Of a DNA stretch of 30,701 nt, positions 7,276 to 15,668 are shown piece after piece (within the stretch, counting starts at the first letter, position 1; the number at the start of each line of letters is the position of its first letter). Made by a program: the position numbers and the translations under genes. Below the pieces are notes generated by a model that saw nothing but the letters and a program-made list of their open reading frames with translations, did no database searches and was not told where the DNA came from. Location of the stretch: positions 1 through 30,701 of the forward strand of contig CAZFDT010000060.1 in NCBI GenBank assembly GCA_964518335.1, given 5' to 3'. The stretch comes from CAZFDT01 sp964518335 (GTDB lineage: Bacteria; Planctomycetota; Phycisphaerae; Phycisphaerales; Phycisphaeraceae).

Positions 7276-9648
7276 TTATTGCTGTGCCGCCTCAGCGCGA
7301 AGGCCCGCCTGCAGGGCGCGGGCGAAGCTGATGACGTTGGGATCGCGCACGCGCATCGCCTCGGCCAGCAATGCCGAATCGGCGCTTTCGGCGTGCGTCG
7401 CCACATACATGATCCGCACCAGCGGGTCGTCGCTGGCGCCCATGGCCTGATGCAGCGGTCCCAGCCGGTTGCGGCTGACATCGTCGCGCCCTACGAACCG
7501 CGCCACCCAGGCCTGGTCCTGGGCAGGCATCGCCGCGAATCCCTCCACCAGCCGCTGGCTGATCCGCGTCGCCATCTCACCAGCTTCGGCTTCCGACGAC
7601 AGGCGTTGGGCGATCAGCGTCAGCCGCGCCAAGGACTGATACCGCTCGATGCTGTTCCTGTCGTCCAGGTCGCTCACCCACTGGTCCACATTGGCCGCAT
7701 TGATCGGCATGCCAGCCACCTGAACGAGGTTGATCTTGTCCGACGCGCCCAGCACACCGGTGCGCCCCTGCGCCGGCGTCGTACCCGGCTGCAGGTCATA
7801 CACCGCACTGAGGCTGAAATTCACCTGCTGAGTCGGCAGCCCCACGAGCATCGCACCCAGCATCGATCGGTCCAGACGTTGCGTCGCCTCGATGGTCTGC
7901 TGTGGCTCGATGCGGATGCCCCGGCCCATGTCCACGACAATCGGGGCGAACTGAGGCGCGTTGGGATCGGTCTGTCGCAATGACACGCTCACCAGGACGT
8001 TGCGAGGTAGCGCCGATGGCCCGGTCGGATCGCCGATTGACAGCGGCAGATCAGTGCGGTTGGTCAACCGCACACGCACGGTGATCGGCTCGAGATAGCC
8101 GTAACGCTGCGGATCGATCGCCAACTGCAGCGAAATCCACGGCTGCACCGCCATGTTGGGCACGCGCAGCGAGCCCGGCCATCGCTCCAGTTGCGCCCCA
8201 ATGCGGGCCGCATTGCGCTCGGGCTCGACGCTCTTACCCACACGCGCCAGCGTTCTCGCCGCGATCAACCCCACCAGCGACGACGGGTCTTGCTGCACGA
8301 TCTGCTGCATCACCGCCTGCCGACGCGGATCGCTCACGTCGCCCATCAGCACGATCAGGTACGACCCGTAGGGATCCTTCGCCGCCGCCGGCGACTCGGT
8401 CAACAGCGTCTTGGCTGCCTCGACATCGTCGCTGCGGAACTTCTGCCACGCGCGCAGCACCTGCACCCGCACGTTGCCCTCGCCCAGGTCGGTCGCCACC
8501 GCATCGACATACGGCTGCACCGACTCGACCCGTCGGCTGCACACCAGTGACAACATGGCCAGCCGTGACGCCGCGTCAACGTCGCCCCCATCGGCCTGGG
8601 TCTTGAGCGTGTCGTACACCACGCGGAACGCTTCCGCCGCCGCCGCGCTGGGCTGCGATTGTTCGGGCGTCTCGTGCATCACCAGCCGCAGCGTCACCAG
8701 TTCCATCGGCAGGCCCGCTCGCGGCGCCGTCGCTGGATCCTGACCTTCCTTGCTTGCCTGCTCCGCCGCCATGCGGCTGAACACTTGTTCGAGCTGATCG
8801 AGCATCTGCGTGGCTTCCTGCGTCTGTCCGGCGAGGATCAGTGCAGCGGCCCAATCGCGGTAGAACCCTTCATCCATCGGCTGACGCGCCAGTGACATGG
8901 CCGCGTTGAACTGCGAGGCGGCATGCGCGCCCAGTCCGATGTCCAGCAGTGACTCGCCGAAGCGCTGCCGTGTTGCAGGATCAGCGGGGTTGGCGCGCAC
9001 GAGGTTGAGCAGCGCCTGGGCGATGTCGGCTCTGGTGCGCTGCCGACTGACCGCCAGTTCGTAGGCCATCCTTGCGGCGGCGATGTTCGACGAGTCCAGC
9101 CGCAGCGCCTGGGCCAGGCGCTTGCCGAATTCATCGTCCTGGCCCAACTCGTGGAAGCTCGACGCGACGAACGACGCCAGGCGCGACTGTACCGCCGGCG
9201 AAAGTTGCTGTCCTGCCGGGCCGTCGAGCATGTTCACCGCCGCTGCAATTCGCAGGTCCAGCGTCTGGTGTTGGGCCAGACCCATGAGGAGCAGCTCCAG
9301 TTGAGCCGCGTCATCCAGGGGTGTGCGGCGAACGTACTGGCGCAGCGCTTCGAGCTGGGCGTCACGATCCTTTTCGTGCCTTGCCAGATCGCTGCGCAGG
9401 CGCCAAACGTTAGTGTCGTTGGGGTTGAGCTGCAGCGCCAGATCCAGCAGGATGCGGGCGCGGATGAGCTGGTCCTCGCGCACTTGGCTCCGGCCGGCCA
9501 ACGCCGCCCGCGCCAGCATCACGAACTGATCGGCCAGCATCGACGCCTGCGACACCGCCGGCGCGGTCTGTCGTTGCGTCTGGGCCGCCACGGTCGGCGA
9601 CAGCAGCAGGCACACGGTCAACACGCGGCCAATGAACAATCTGAACAT
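7276..9648 (-). CDS. Secreted helical-repeat (TPR-like) protein of unknown function
   Basis: I do not recognise a named family. The product is 790 residues. ATG 9648 is chosen because GGAGG lies six bases upstream (9655-9659); a start at 9666 would add six residues before the signal. An N-terminal signal peptide (hydrophobic LTVCLLL, then AA-Q) suggests export. Residues about 30-300 are alpha-helical with TPR-like spacing, for example RARILLDLALQLNPNDTNVWRLRSDLA. The second half is a mixed region with a beta-rich segment (LEPITVRVRLTNRTDLPLSIGD), resembling an immunoglobulin-like fold, then more helices. It follows trpA by 48 bases. Confidence 0.75.
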   Translation of the reverse strand: MFRLFIGRVLTVCLLLSPTVAAQTQRQTAPAVSQASMLADQFVMLARAALAGRSQVREDQLIRARILLDLALQLNPNDTNVWRLRSDLARHEKDRDAQLEALRQYVRRTPLDDAAQLELLLMGLAQHQTLDLRIAAAVNMLDGPAGQQLSPAVQSRLASFVASSFHELGQDDEFGKRLAQALRLDSSNIAAARMAYELAVSRQRTRADIAQALLNLVRANPADPATRQRFGESLLDIGLGAHAASQFNAAMSLARQPMDEGFYRDWAAALILAGQTQEATQMLDQLEQVFSRMAAEQASKEGQDPATAPRAGLPMELVTLRLVMHETPEQSQPSAAAAEAFRVVYDTLKTQADGGDVDAASRLAMLSLVCSRRVESVQPYVDAVATDLGEGNVRVQVLRAWQKFRSDDVEAAKTLLTESPAAAKDPYGSYLIVLMGDVSDPRRQAVMQQIVQQDPSSLVGLIAARTLARVGKSVEPERNAARIGAQLERWPGSLRVPNMAVQPWISLQLAIDPQRYGYLEPITVRVRLTNRTDLPLSIGDPTGPSALPRNVLVSVSLRQTDPNAPQFAPIVVDMGRGIRIEPQQTIEATQRLDRSMLGAMLVGLPTQQVNFSLSAVYDLQPGTTPAQGRTGVLGASDKINLVQVAGMPINAANVDQWVSDLDDRNSIERYQSLARLTLIAQRLSSEAEAGEMATRISQRLVEGFAAMPAQDQAWVARFVGRDDVSRNRLGPLHQAMGASDDPLVRIMYVATHAESADSALLAEAMRVRDPNVISFARALQAGLRAEAAQQ

Positions 9649-9696
9649 GGGCAACCTCCGTGTCATCGAATGGAGCTTGGGAGCATCGTGTTCGGA

Positions 9697-10536
9697 TTAT
9701 CGGCATCCTGCGCCGGGGACATGCACCGCCGGGCCCAGTCCCTGAGCCAGTTCACGCACGAACGATGCAACGTGTTCGCCAATCTTTGCCGGTGACTCGT
9801 CCCGGTGCGCCGCCAGACGACGCACCAGCGCCGAGCCGACAATCGCCGCGTCCGCCACCGACACAACCTGACGCACCTGCTCGGCTGTCGAGATGCCAAA
9901 ACCCACCGCGATCGGCAGTTCCGTTACCGACCGGATGGCCTCGATCCGCCGCGGCAGGTCCGCCGGCAGTTCCGCCTGTTCGCCCGTGATCCCCGCCCGG
10001 CTCATCAGGTACACAAACCCGCTGGACGCCTGCGCGATCCGCTTGGCTCGCTCCACCGGCGTCGTCGGGGCGATCAACAGGCTCATCATCAAGCCCGCCT
10101 CCGCCACCGCGCCGCGCACGCTGTCGCACTCCTCCAACGGCAGATCGGGAAAGATGAACCCGTCAAAGCCCGCCGCCTTCGCATCGGCGACAAATGTCCG
10201 CGGTCCCAACCGATGGACGATCGTGTAGCTGACCATCGCGACCAGGCCCAGCGCGGTGACGCCCGTGTCTCGCAGGCCTCTCACTGCTGCGAAAATCTGG
10301 CTCACCCGCGTGCCTTTGCGCAATGCCAGCGTCATCGACTCCTGGATCACCGGGCCGTCAGCGATCGGGTCGGAGAACGGGATACCCACCTCGCAGATTG
10401 ACGCTCCGGCCCCGTCGGCTGCGCGCAGCACCGCCGCCGTCGCCTCGACGGACGGGTCCCCCGCAGTGACAAACGGCATCAGTGCCTTACGCCCGTCCCG
10501 GCGAAGCTCCGCGAAAATGCCATCGATCCGATTCAT
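9697..10536 (-). CDS. trpA: Tryptophan synthase alpha chain
   Basis: Cleaves indole-3-glycerol phosphate to indole and glyceraldehyde 3-phosphate, the indole normally being channelled to TrpB. The 279-residue product is a full-length TIM barrel. The catalytic residues Glu49 (SICEVGIPFSDP) and Asp60 (IADGP) fall at the same positions as in the E. coli enzyme, and the phosphate-binding end includes GFGISTAEQV and IVGSALVRRL. trpB is not adjacent: the upstream gene is a kinase-fold protein and the downstream one a secreted repeat protein, so the alpha chain has been separated from the usual trp operon. A promoter with its -10 box 7 bases before the ATG predicts a leaderless mRNA. Confidence 0.96.
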   Translation of the reverse strand: MNRIDGIFAELRRDGRKALMPFVTAGDPSVEATAAVLRAADGAGASICEVGIPFSDPIADGPVIQESMTLALRKGTRVSQIFAAVRGLRDTGVTALGLVAMVSYTIVHRLGPRTFVADAKAAGFDGFIFPDLPLEECDSVRGAVAEAGLMMSLLIAPTTPVERAKRIAQASSGFVYLMSRAGITGEQAELPADLPRRIEAIRSVTELPIAVGFGISTAEQVRQVVSVADAAIVGSALVRRLAAHRDESPAKIGEHVASFVRELAQGLGPAVHVPGAGCR

Positions 10537-10543
10537 ACGGCAA

Positions 10544-10573
10544 AGGATAGAGGGGATTGATTCAACCTGCCAA
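10544..10573 (-). promoter_or_regulatory. Predicted leaderless promoter of trpA
   Basis: On the minus strand, TTGGCA (10573-10568), an 18-base spacer and TATCCT (10549-10544) stand upstream of trpA. The -10 box ends 7 bases before the ATG, so transcription should begin at or very near the start codon. The -35 box overlaps the final codons of the kinase gene. No Shine-Dalgarno is visible before this ATG. Confidence 0.6.
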
Positions 10574-11203
10574 GTGGGGTGGCGAGTCGGCGGAACTGCC
10601 GTCCACCGCGCGGCGGTAGCGGTCGCGCAGGTCTTGCGGCACGCCGTCGCGGGCCAGGACGCGCATCATCACATCGAGCATGCGTGCGATGTGCCCTGAC
10701 GCGACGTTGGGGCGGGCGCTGCCGGTATCGATAAGCTGCAGTTGACCGTCGGGGGCGACGAGGATGTTGCTGGGCTTGAGGTCCTTGAAAGTCCACCCGG
10801 CGTCGATCAGGCGTCGGGTGAGTGCAGCGGCGGCATCGATCAGCGTCGTGGCGGCAGGGGGGTCGGCGTCGCGCAGGCGGCGCTGCAACGACTGGCCAAC
10901 GTACCGCGTCGCCAGCCACAGCCGCCCGTCGCGGCATCCCGTCGCCACGGTCGGCGCCACCGGCAGGCCCGCCGACAGCAGCCGACGCTGCACTTGCACC
11001 TCGCGCTGTGCCGGGTGACAGCGCAGCAGCCGCCCCAGCCGCTGACGCACCGGGCTGTATACGAACAGCTTGACCACCAGGTCTCCGTCCTCGCTGCTCA
11101 CTCGCACCACGCGGCTGCGCGCGTCGTGCTTGAACACCGTCAATTCCGGCCCGGCCGGCCAGGCCCCGGCGAATCGCAGCAGTCCTGCATCAGTCGTCCC
11201 CAT
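10562..11203 (-). CDS. Small kinase-fold protein (Kdo/RIO-like), possible envelope sugar kinase
   Basis: About 213 residues with a protein-kinase-like fold. Near residue 60 the VKLF stretch could carry the ATP-binding Lys. The catalytic loop is FKDLKPSNILVAPDG, matching the HxDxxxxN pattern of eukaryote-like and lipopolysaccharide kinases with Lys in place of His, and LQLIDTGSA is the Mg-binding DFG-equivalent (here DTG). Its neighbour on the other strand is also a kinase-fold protein of the WaaP type, suggesting that both act on a glycolipid or polysaccharide. ATG 11203 is preferred because a TACCAT box lies 7 bases upstream. ATG 11212 (three more residues) is the alternative. No Shine-Dalgarno is seen for either. 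Confidence 0.75.
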   Translation of the reverse strand: MGTTDAGLLRFAGAWPAGPELTVFKHDARSRVVRVSSEDGDLVVKLFVYSPVRQRLGRLLRCHPAQREVQVQRRLLSAGLPVAPTVATGCRDGRLWLATRYVGQSLQRRLRDADPPAATTLIDAAAALTRRLIDAGWTFKDLKPSNILVAPDGQLQLIDTGSARPNVASGHIARMLDVMMRVLARDGVPQDLRDRYRRAVDGSSADSPPHLAG

Positions 11204-11210
11204 GTCCGCC

Positions 11211-11220
11211 ATGGTACTCT
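11211..11220. promoter_or_regulatory. Overlapping divergent -10 boxes between the two kinase genes
   Basis: TACCAT on the minus strand (11216-11211) is 7 bases before ATG 11203, and TACTCT on the plus strand (11215-11220) is 7 bases before ATG 11228. The two boxes share bases 11215-11216. Two polymerases could not open both at once, so expression of the two kinases should compete. No convincing -35 box is seen for either direction. Confidence 0.45.
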
Positions 11221-11227
11221 CGTGAGC

Positions 11228-12046
11228 ATGACGGTGAAGTACGTCGTCCACGGCGAGCTGCACATCCACCCCGACTACGTCGCCGTGCTGCGCGAGGCCG
11301 GGCTCGACAGCCTGCAGGCCCTGCTCGAGACACCCGGCGACGCCGATCTGATCAAGCCTGGGTTGGCATCGTGGCGCCAGCGCCTTGTCGTGATGATCGC
11401 CGGCCGACGCTATTACCTCAAGCGTTACCGCCAACCGCCGCCCGACGAGCAGCGGCGCCAGCGGCGGCTGGGGTTTGGCTCGACGGCTCAGATCGAATTT
11501 CAATGGATAGCCGCGTTGCGAGAGGTGGGCATCGGTTGCCCCACGGCCGTCGCCTTCGGCCAGCGCTGCCATGGCGACGTCGAGCAGGGCAGCGTGCTGC
11601 TCACGGCCGAGATGACCGGTATGTCCCTGGAAAAATGGGTCCGAACACCTGCCGCTGCAGTGGCTTTGCGCGACCGTGCCGTGCGCACTCGCCTGGTCCT
11701 TGCACTGGCCGACCTGACGCACGAGCTGCACGATGCCGGCCTTTACCACCGCGACTACTATCTGTCCCACATCTTCATCGACATGAACGATGACATGCGG
11801 CTGGCCCTGATCGATCTGCAGCGCATGATCCGATCGCGACGTCGCGGACGCTGGGGCATCAAGGACCTGGCCTCGCTGCATTACTCGGCCGCGGCTGACG
11901 TGTTCACATGCACCGACCGCATTCGCTTTTACCGCCGCTACTTTGGCCGCCCGCGACTGGGCTGGCTGGATCGGCTGACAATCCGAATGCTCGGATGGAA
12001 GAAAGCGCGAATCGCCCGGCACAGCCGCAGGCACGCGTTGGGGTGA
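11228..12046 (+). CDS. WaaP/RfaP-like lipopolysaccharide core kinase family protein
   Basis: Predicted kinase of the lipopolysaccharide heptose-kinase (WaaP/RfaP) family, 272 residues, the usual length. The N-terminal lobe holds RRYYLKRYR with the likely ATP-binding Lys and, further on, a Glu-bearing segment (EFQWIAALREVGI). The catalytic loop YHRDYYLSHIFIDM is the WaaP signature (HRDxYxxH). ALIDLQRM supplies the metal-binding Asp. In proteobacteria such enzymes phosphorylate inner-core heptose; whether the substrate here is lipopolysaccharide is inference. The start at 11228 has no Shine-Dalgarno but has TACTCT 7 bases upstream. GTG 11222, two codons earlier, is possible. Confidence 0.85.
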   Translation: MTVKYVVHGELHIHPDYVAVLREAGLDSLQALLETPGDADLIKPGLASWRQRLVVMIAGRRYYLKRYRQPPPDEQRRQRRLGFGSTAQIEFQWIAALREVGIGCPTAVAFGQRCHGDVEQGSVLLTAEMTGMSLEKWVRTPAAAVALRDRAVRTRLVLALADLTHELHDAGLYHRDYYLSHIFIDMNDDMRLALIDLQRMIRSRRRGRWGIKDLASLHYSAAADVFTCTDRIRFYRRYFGRPRLGWLDRLTIRMLGWKKARIARHSRRHALG

Positions 12047-12053
12047 GCATCGT

Positions 12054-12059
12054 TACACT
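12054..12059 (+). promoter_or_regulatory. -10-like box before the zinc-ribbon membrane gene
   Basis: TACACT ends 8 bases before ATG 12068, in the short gap after the kinase gene. There is no Shine-Dalgarno in that gap, so a leaderless transcript from here is plausible. A matching -35 is not evident. Confidence 0.4.
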
Positions 12060-12067
12060 GTCCTCAC

Positions 12068-12994
12068 ATGCACTGCCGCACCTGCGGGTATGCCCTGTGG
12101 AACCTCTCCGAGCCGCGCTGTCCGGAATGCGGCACGGCGTTCGATCTGCGCGAGTATCGCTTCAAGCCCGGGACGGTGGCATTCGGTTGCCCATTCTGTG
12201 GCGCGCTGCACGAGGGTGCGGGCGAGGCCTACCTACCCAGCCAGACCGATGTGGCGACGTGTCAGGGCTGCGGCCAGGCGATGCAGGTCGCCCAGATGCG
12301 CGTCGTGTTACTGAGCGACGACCCCGAGGCGGCGGCGATCAACGCCGTGCCTTGGCAGGACCGGCGGCGCATCGGCACCTGGCGGGCCTGGTGGGCTACC
12401 TGCAGGATGGGCATGGTCGCCCCCACCACGCTGGCCCGGCGAATCCAAAGCGATACCCCTTGGACAGAGGCGTACTGGTTTGCCGCGATCACGCACGGCG
12501 TGGGCGTATTGGCCCATGCAGTGCTGGGCCTCGTCATCTGGCTCATCATCCTGGCCATGATGGCCATCGGCGGCGCCAACTCGCAGAACATGGCGATTGC
12601 CGGCTGGACAGGGGCATTCATCGTGCTTGGCCTGATGGTCATGACTGTCATGGCGGCGCTGCTGGCTCCCCTGATGATTGCCGCCTTTTCGGGCGGGGCG
12701 GCCCATCTCTTCCTTCGCATCACCGGTCCCACCAAAGCCGGCCTCAACACCACCCTTGCCGCCACGCTCTACGCCCAGGGACCCATGGTCCTGCAGGTCA
12801 TCCCCATCTGCGGCTTTTACCTCAGTTCCTTCTGGCAGATATGGACACTCGTCGTCGCCATCCTCACACTCAAGGACGCCCAGGCTGTCAGCGGCGTCCG
12901 CGCCACGTTCGCCTATCTGTGGCTGTGGATCCTGTTGTTCATCGTGTACGTTGGCGTCATCGCCATTCTCGCCGCGACCGGCGTTCTCGAGTGA
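12068..12994 (+). CDS. Zinc-ribbon membrane protein (Yip1-like), unknown function
   Basis: 308 residues. The N-terminus carries a zinc ribbon, CRTCGY then RCPECG (Cys3, Cys6, Cys18 and Cys21), and a second Cys set CPFCG...CQGCG at about residues 41-70. After a basic, tryptophan-rich linker there are about five transmembrane helices (from residue ~137 to 305), an arrangement seen in Yip1-domain proteins. The combination of zinc ribbon and polytopic domain is frequent in planctomycete genomes, where its function is unknown. It starts 21 bases after the WaaP-like kinase and may be co-transcribed with it as well as from its own TACACT box. Confidence 0.75.
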   Translation: MHCRTCGYALWNLSEPRCPECGTAFDLREYRFKPGTVAFGCPFCGALHEGAGEAYLPSQTDVATCQGCGQAMQVAQMRVVLLSDDPEAAAINAVPWQDRRRIGTWRAWWATCRMGMVAPTTLARRIQSDTPWTEAYWFAAITHGVGVLAHAVLGLVIWLIILAMMAIGGANSQNMAIAGWTGAFIVLGLMVMTVMAALLAPLMIAAFSGGAAHLFLRITGPTKAGLNTTLAATLYAQGPMVLQVIPICGFYLSSFWQIWTLVVAILTLKDAQAVSGVRATFAYLWLWILLFIVYVGVIAILAATGVLE

Positions 12995-13028
12995 TGTCCG
13001 GACGCGAGCAGTGCCGAGGCGCCACGGC

Positions 13029-13058
13029 GTGACCGTCGTCGGTCGCCGCGAGTAAGAT
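13029..13058 (+). promoter_or_regulatory. Predicted leaderless promoter of rarA with inverted repeat
   Basis: GTGACC (13029-13034), 18 bases, TAAGAT (13053-13058), then 6 bases to ATG 13065. GACCG/CGGTC (13031-13035 and 13040-13044) forms an inverted repeat that overlaps the -35 and spacer. It could be a repressor site or a small hairpin ending the preceding transcript. Confidence 0.5.
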
Positions 13059-13064
13059 TAGTTC

Positions 13065-14462
13065 ATGGCAGGGTTGTGGCAGGAGAAGATGGAAGCCAAC
13101 CGGAAGGCGGCCGAGCCGTTGGCGGTGCGGATGCGTCCACGGACGCTGGACGAGTTTGTGGGGCAGACGCACTTTCTGGGGCCGGGCAAGATGCTGCGGC
13201 GGATGCTCGAGGCCGACCGAATCACGAGCGTGGTTTTCTACGGCCCACCGGGCACGGGCAAGACGACGCTGGCGGAGTTGATTGCGGGGCACACGAACCG
13301 GCACTTCGAGCGCGCCAACGCGGCGGCGGTGGGGGTGCGCGAGGTACGGCAGGTGCTCGACGACGCCCGCAAGCGCCTCGAAGCCGACGGCCGCCGAACG
13401 ATCTTCTTTCTCGACGAGATTCATCGCTTCAACCGGGCACAGCAGGACGTGCTGCTGGGCGACGTGGAGCGCGGGGTGGTGACGCTGATCGGGGCGACGA
13501 CGGAGAACCCGTTTTTCGCGGTCAACTCACCGCTGATCAGCCGGTCGCAGGTGTTTGCCTTTGAGCCGATTCCGCCGGAGGACATCAAAGCCCTGATCCG
13601 GCGTGCGGCCAAGGACACCGAGCGCGGGTACGGGCAGCTCGACGTGACGATCACTGACGATGCACTCGACCACTGGGCGACGATCTGCGACGGCGACGCA
13701 CGGCGGGCCCTGACGGCCCTGGAGATCGCGGTGCTCAGCGGCGGGAGCGGTGCTAAGCCGCAAGCGGCTGATAATAAGACAATCACCATCGATCTCGACG
13801 TGGCCCAGGAGTCGATTCAGCAGAAGGCGATCGTGTACGACGGGACGGGGGACGAGCATTACGATGCGATCTCGGCGTTCATCAAGTCGATGCGCGGCAG
13901 CGACCCGGACGCGGCGGTTTACTGGCTGGCGAAGATGCTGGTGGCCGGTGAAGACCCGCGGTTCATCGCCCGGCGGATTGCGATCCTGGCCAGCGAGGAC
14001 ATCGGCAACGCCGATCCGCGCGCTATCAGCGTGGCGGCGGCAGCGTTCGACATCGCCGAGCGCGTGGGCATGCCTGAGTGCCAGCTCACCCTGGCCCAGG
14101 CGGCGATCTACATGGCCACCGCGCCCAAGAGCAACGCCTCGGCCACGGCGATCTGGACCGCCATGAGCGACGTGAAGGAAGGCCGCACCCTGCCTGTGCC
14201 GCGGCATCTGCGCGACGGGCACTATGCGGGGGCGAAGAAATTGGGCCATGCAACGGGCTATCGTTATGTTCACGACAGCCCGACGGGCTTCATCGATCAG
14301 GACTATCTGGGGGTGGACAAGACGTACTACACGCCGACGCAGCGCGGGCACGAGGCGAGGATCGCCCAGTTCCTGGATTGGATCAAAACGCAACGATTAC
14401 CCGATAATGCAGACGAGGTGCCGGTGGAGTTGCCGGCCGATTCCGAGGGGTCAGGACCGTAA
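13065..14462 (+). CDS. rarA: Replication-associated recombination protein A (RarA/MgsA), AAA ATPase
   Basis: Clamp-loader-like ATPase acting at stalled replication forks. The 465-residue product has Walker A GPPGTGKTT (residues 60-68), Walker B FFLDEIHRFN (about 114-123) and the sensor-1 region IGATTENPFF, then the MgsA C-terminal tetramerisation domain (KSMRGSDPDAAVYWLAKML and ASEDIGNADP). The linker holds a repeat-derived AKPQAAD peptide at residues 230-236, where other RarA proteins have a short turn. The final ~25 residues are acidic and variable. TAAGAT lies 6 bases before the ATG and no Shine-Dalgarno is visible. Confidence 0.95.
   Translation: MAGLWQEKMEANRKAAEPLAVRMRPRTLDEFVGQTHFLGPGKMLRRMLEADRITSVVFYGPPGTGKTTLAELIAGHTNRHFERANAAAVGVREVRQVLDDARKRLEADGRRTIFFLDEIHRFNRAQQDVLLGDVERGVVTLIGATTENPFFAVNSPLISRSQVFAFEPIPPEDIKALIRRAAKDTERGYGQLDVTITDDALDHWATICDGDARRALTALEIAVLSGGSGAKPQAADNKTITIDLDVAQESIQQKAIVYDGTGDEHYDAISAFIKSMRGSDPDAAVYWLAKMLVAGEDPRFIARRIAILASEDIGNADPRAISVAAAAFDIAERVGMPECQLTLAQAAIYMATAPKSNASATAIWTAMSDVKEGRTLPVPRHLRDGHYAGAKKLGHATGYRYVHDSPTGFIDQDYLGVDKTYYTPTQRGHEARIAQFLDWIKTQRLPDNADEVPVELPADSEGSGP
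13752..13772 (+). repeat. Intragenic palindromic repeat in rarA
   Basis: The 17 bases gctaagccgcaagcggc are identical to bases 21471-21487 inside uvrA, and 13752-13772 closely match 2788-2808 in nuoL. The core AGCCGC-AA-GCGGCT is a perfect palindrome. In rarA the reading frame gives AKPQAAD, nearly the same peptide as in NuoL. Confidence 0.55.
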
Positions 14463-14474
14463 GGGAGTCACGGT

Positions 14475-15593
14475 ATGGTGCTCGATTCGCAGATGCCTCG
14501 TTCAGGGTTTCGCCGCAGCTACATGAGTACGGCCCGTCGCCGCCGTCAGCCGCGCTGGCCGTGGATTGCCATCCTTCTTGTTGCCGGCGGGGCGGTGGGC
14601 ATCTACAGCCTCTTCAGCGGCGACGCACAGCCGAACATCGCGCACGCCAACGGCCATCGCGAGCCCCCGGCGCAGGAGCAGGCCGCCTCGCCACCCCCTC
14701 AGCCGCGACAGCAGCAGCAGCCACCGGCTCGCCCGGCGCCGAAAACCGTGCAGGAGATGCCATCGCCCCAGGCGATCGAGGTGACGCGCCCCGCGGCGCC
14801 GGCCTCGGTCGCCGCCTCGTCACCGGGCAAACGCGATGAAATGCTCAAGGGCATGAAGATGATCGAGCAGGGCCAGGTCGTCGAAGGCCGCGCCGCTCTG
14901 AGCAAGTTGCTCACAGGCCACCCGCCGCTGTCAGCGAGCGACGAGCAACAGGTGCGCGACGTACTCACGTCCATCAACGAGGATCTGGTGTTCTCGCCCA
15001 AGATCGCCGCTGCCGATCCGCTGGTCGAGCGCTATGTCGTGCAAAGCGGCGACCGTCTGGCCCGCATCGCGCCGCGCTACAAGACGACCTACCAGTTTCT
15101 GGAGCAGATCAACCGGATCCGGGCGGAAAACCTGCAGGCGGGCAAGGCGATCAAGCTGATCAAAGGTCCGTTCTTCGCCGTAGTGAGCAAGAGCCAGTAC
15201 CGCATGGACATCTACCTCACCGGGGCCGATGGCCTGCCGATCTTCGTGCGCAGCTACCCCGTGGGTCTGGGTGAGGACAACTCCACGCCCATCGGCAAAT
15301 GGATTGTCAAAAAGGGCAGCAAAACCGAGAATCCCGACTGGCGGAATCCGCGCACCGGCGAGTATTTCAAAGCCGACGATCCCAAGAACCCCATCGGCGA
15401 ATACTGGCTCGCACTCGAAGGCCTCGACGACAACACCCGCGACAAGACCGGTTACGGCATCCACGGCACCATCGATCCGGCATCCATCGGCCGCATGTTG
15501 AGCCTCGGCTGTGTCCGCATGAACGCCAACGACATCGAGCAGGTGTTCCGGCTGCTCGTGGATGGGGAGAGCAAGGTTTACATCGTGCCCTGA
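14475..15593 (+). CDS. L,D-transpeptidase (YkuD) with LysM domain
   Basis: Envelope enzyme predicted to cross-link peptidoglycan through meso-diaminopimelate or to attach proteins to it. The 372-residue product has a membrane anchor at residues 29-48 (WIAILLVAGGAVGIYSLF), a Pro/Gln-rich linker (about 55-115), a helical segment (about 120-175), a LysM domain at about 186-232 (YVVQSGDRLARIAPRYKT), and a YkuD domain at about 235-372. The catalytic motif is HGT...LSLGCVRM with Cys346. ATG 14475 follows AAGGGAG at 14460-14466; an internal ATG at 14523 is less likely. It starts 12 bases after rarA. Confidence 0.92.
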   Translation: MVLDSQMPRSGFRRSYMSTARRRRQPRWPWIAILLVAGGAVGIYSLFSGDAQPNIAHANGHREPPAQEQAASPPPQPRQQQQPPARPAPKTVQEMPSPQAIEVTRPAAPASVAASSPGKRDEMLKGMKMIEQGQVVEGRAALSKLLTGHPPLSASDEQQVRDVLTSINEDLVFSPKIAAADPLVERYVVQSGDRLARIAPRYKTTYQFLEQINRIRAENLQAGKAIKLIKGPFFAVVSKSQYRMDIYLTGADGLPIFVRSYPVGLGEDNSTPIGKWIVKKGSKTENPDWRNPRTGEYFKADDPKNPIGEYWLALEGLDDNTRDKTGYGIHGTIDPASIGRMLSLGCVRMNANDIEQVFRLLVDGESKVYIVP

Positions 15594-15654
15594 CCCGCCA
15601 CCTCGAGAGTGGACATTTGACAACGCCCGGGAATCTCTCGCACCATCCATGAGC

Positions 15655-15660
15655 TACCAT
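15655..15660 (+). promoter_or_regulatory. -10-like box before the DUF255 gene
   Basis: TACCAT ends 8 bases before ATG 15669. A TTGACA hexamer lies at 15617-15622, but it is 32 bases from this box, too far to act as its -35. No Shine-Dalgarno is evident, so a leaderless start is plausible. Confidence 0.4.
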
Positions 15661-15668
15661 GCGAATGG

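Noticed and set aside
11213..12034. Upstream extension of the minus-strand kinase frame
   Set aside because: This part lies antisense to the WaaP-like kinase and shows no kinase similarity; the kinase fold begins after ATG 11212/11203.
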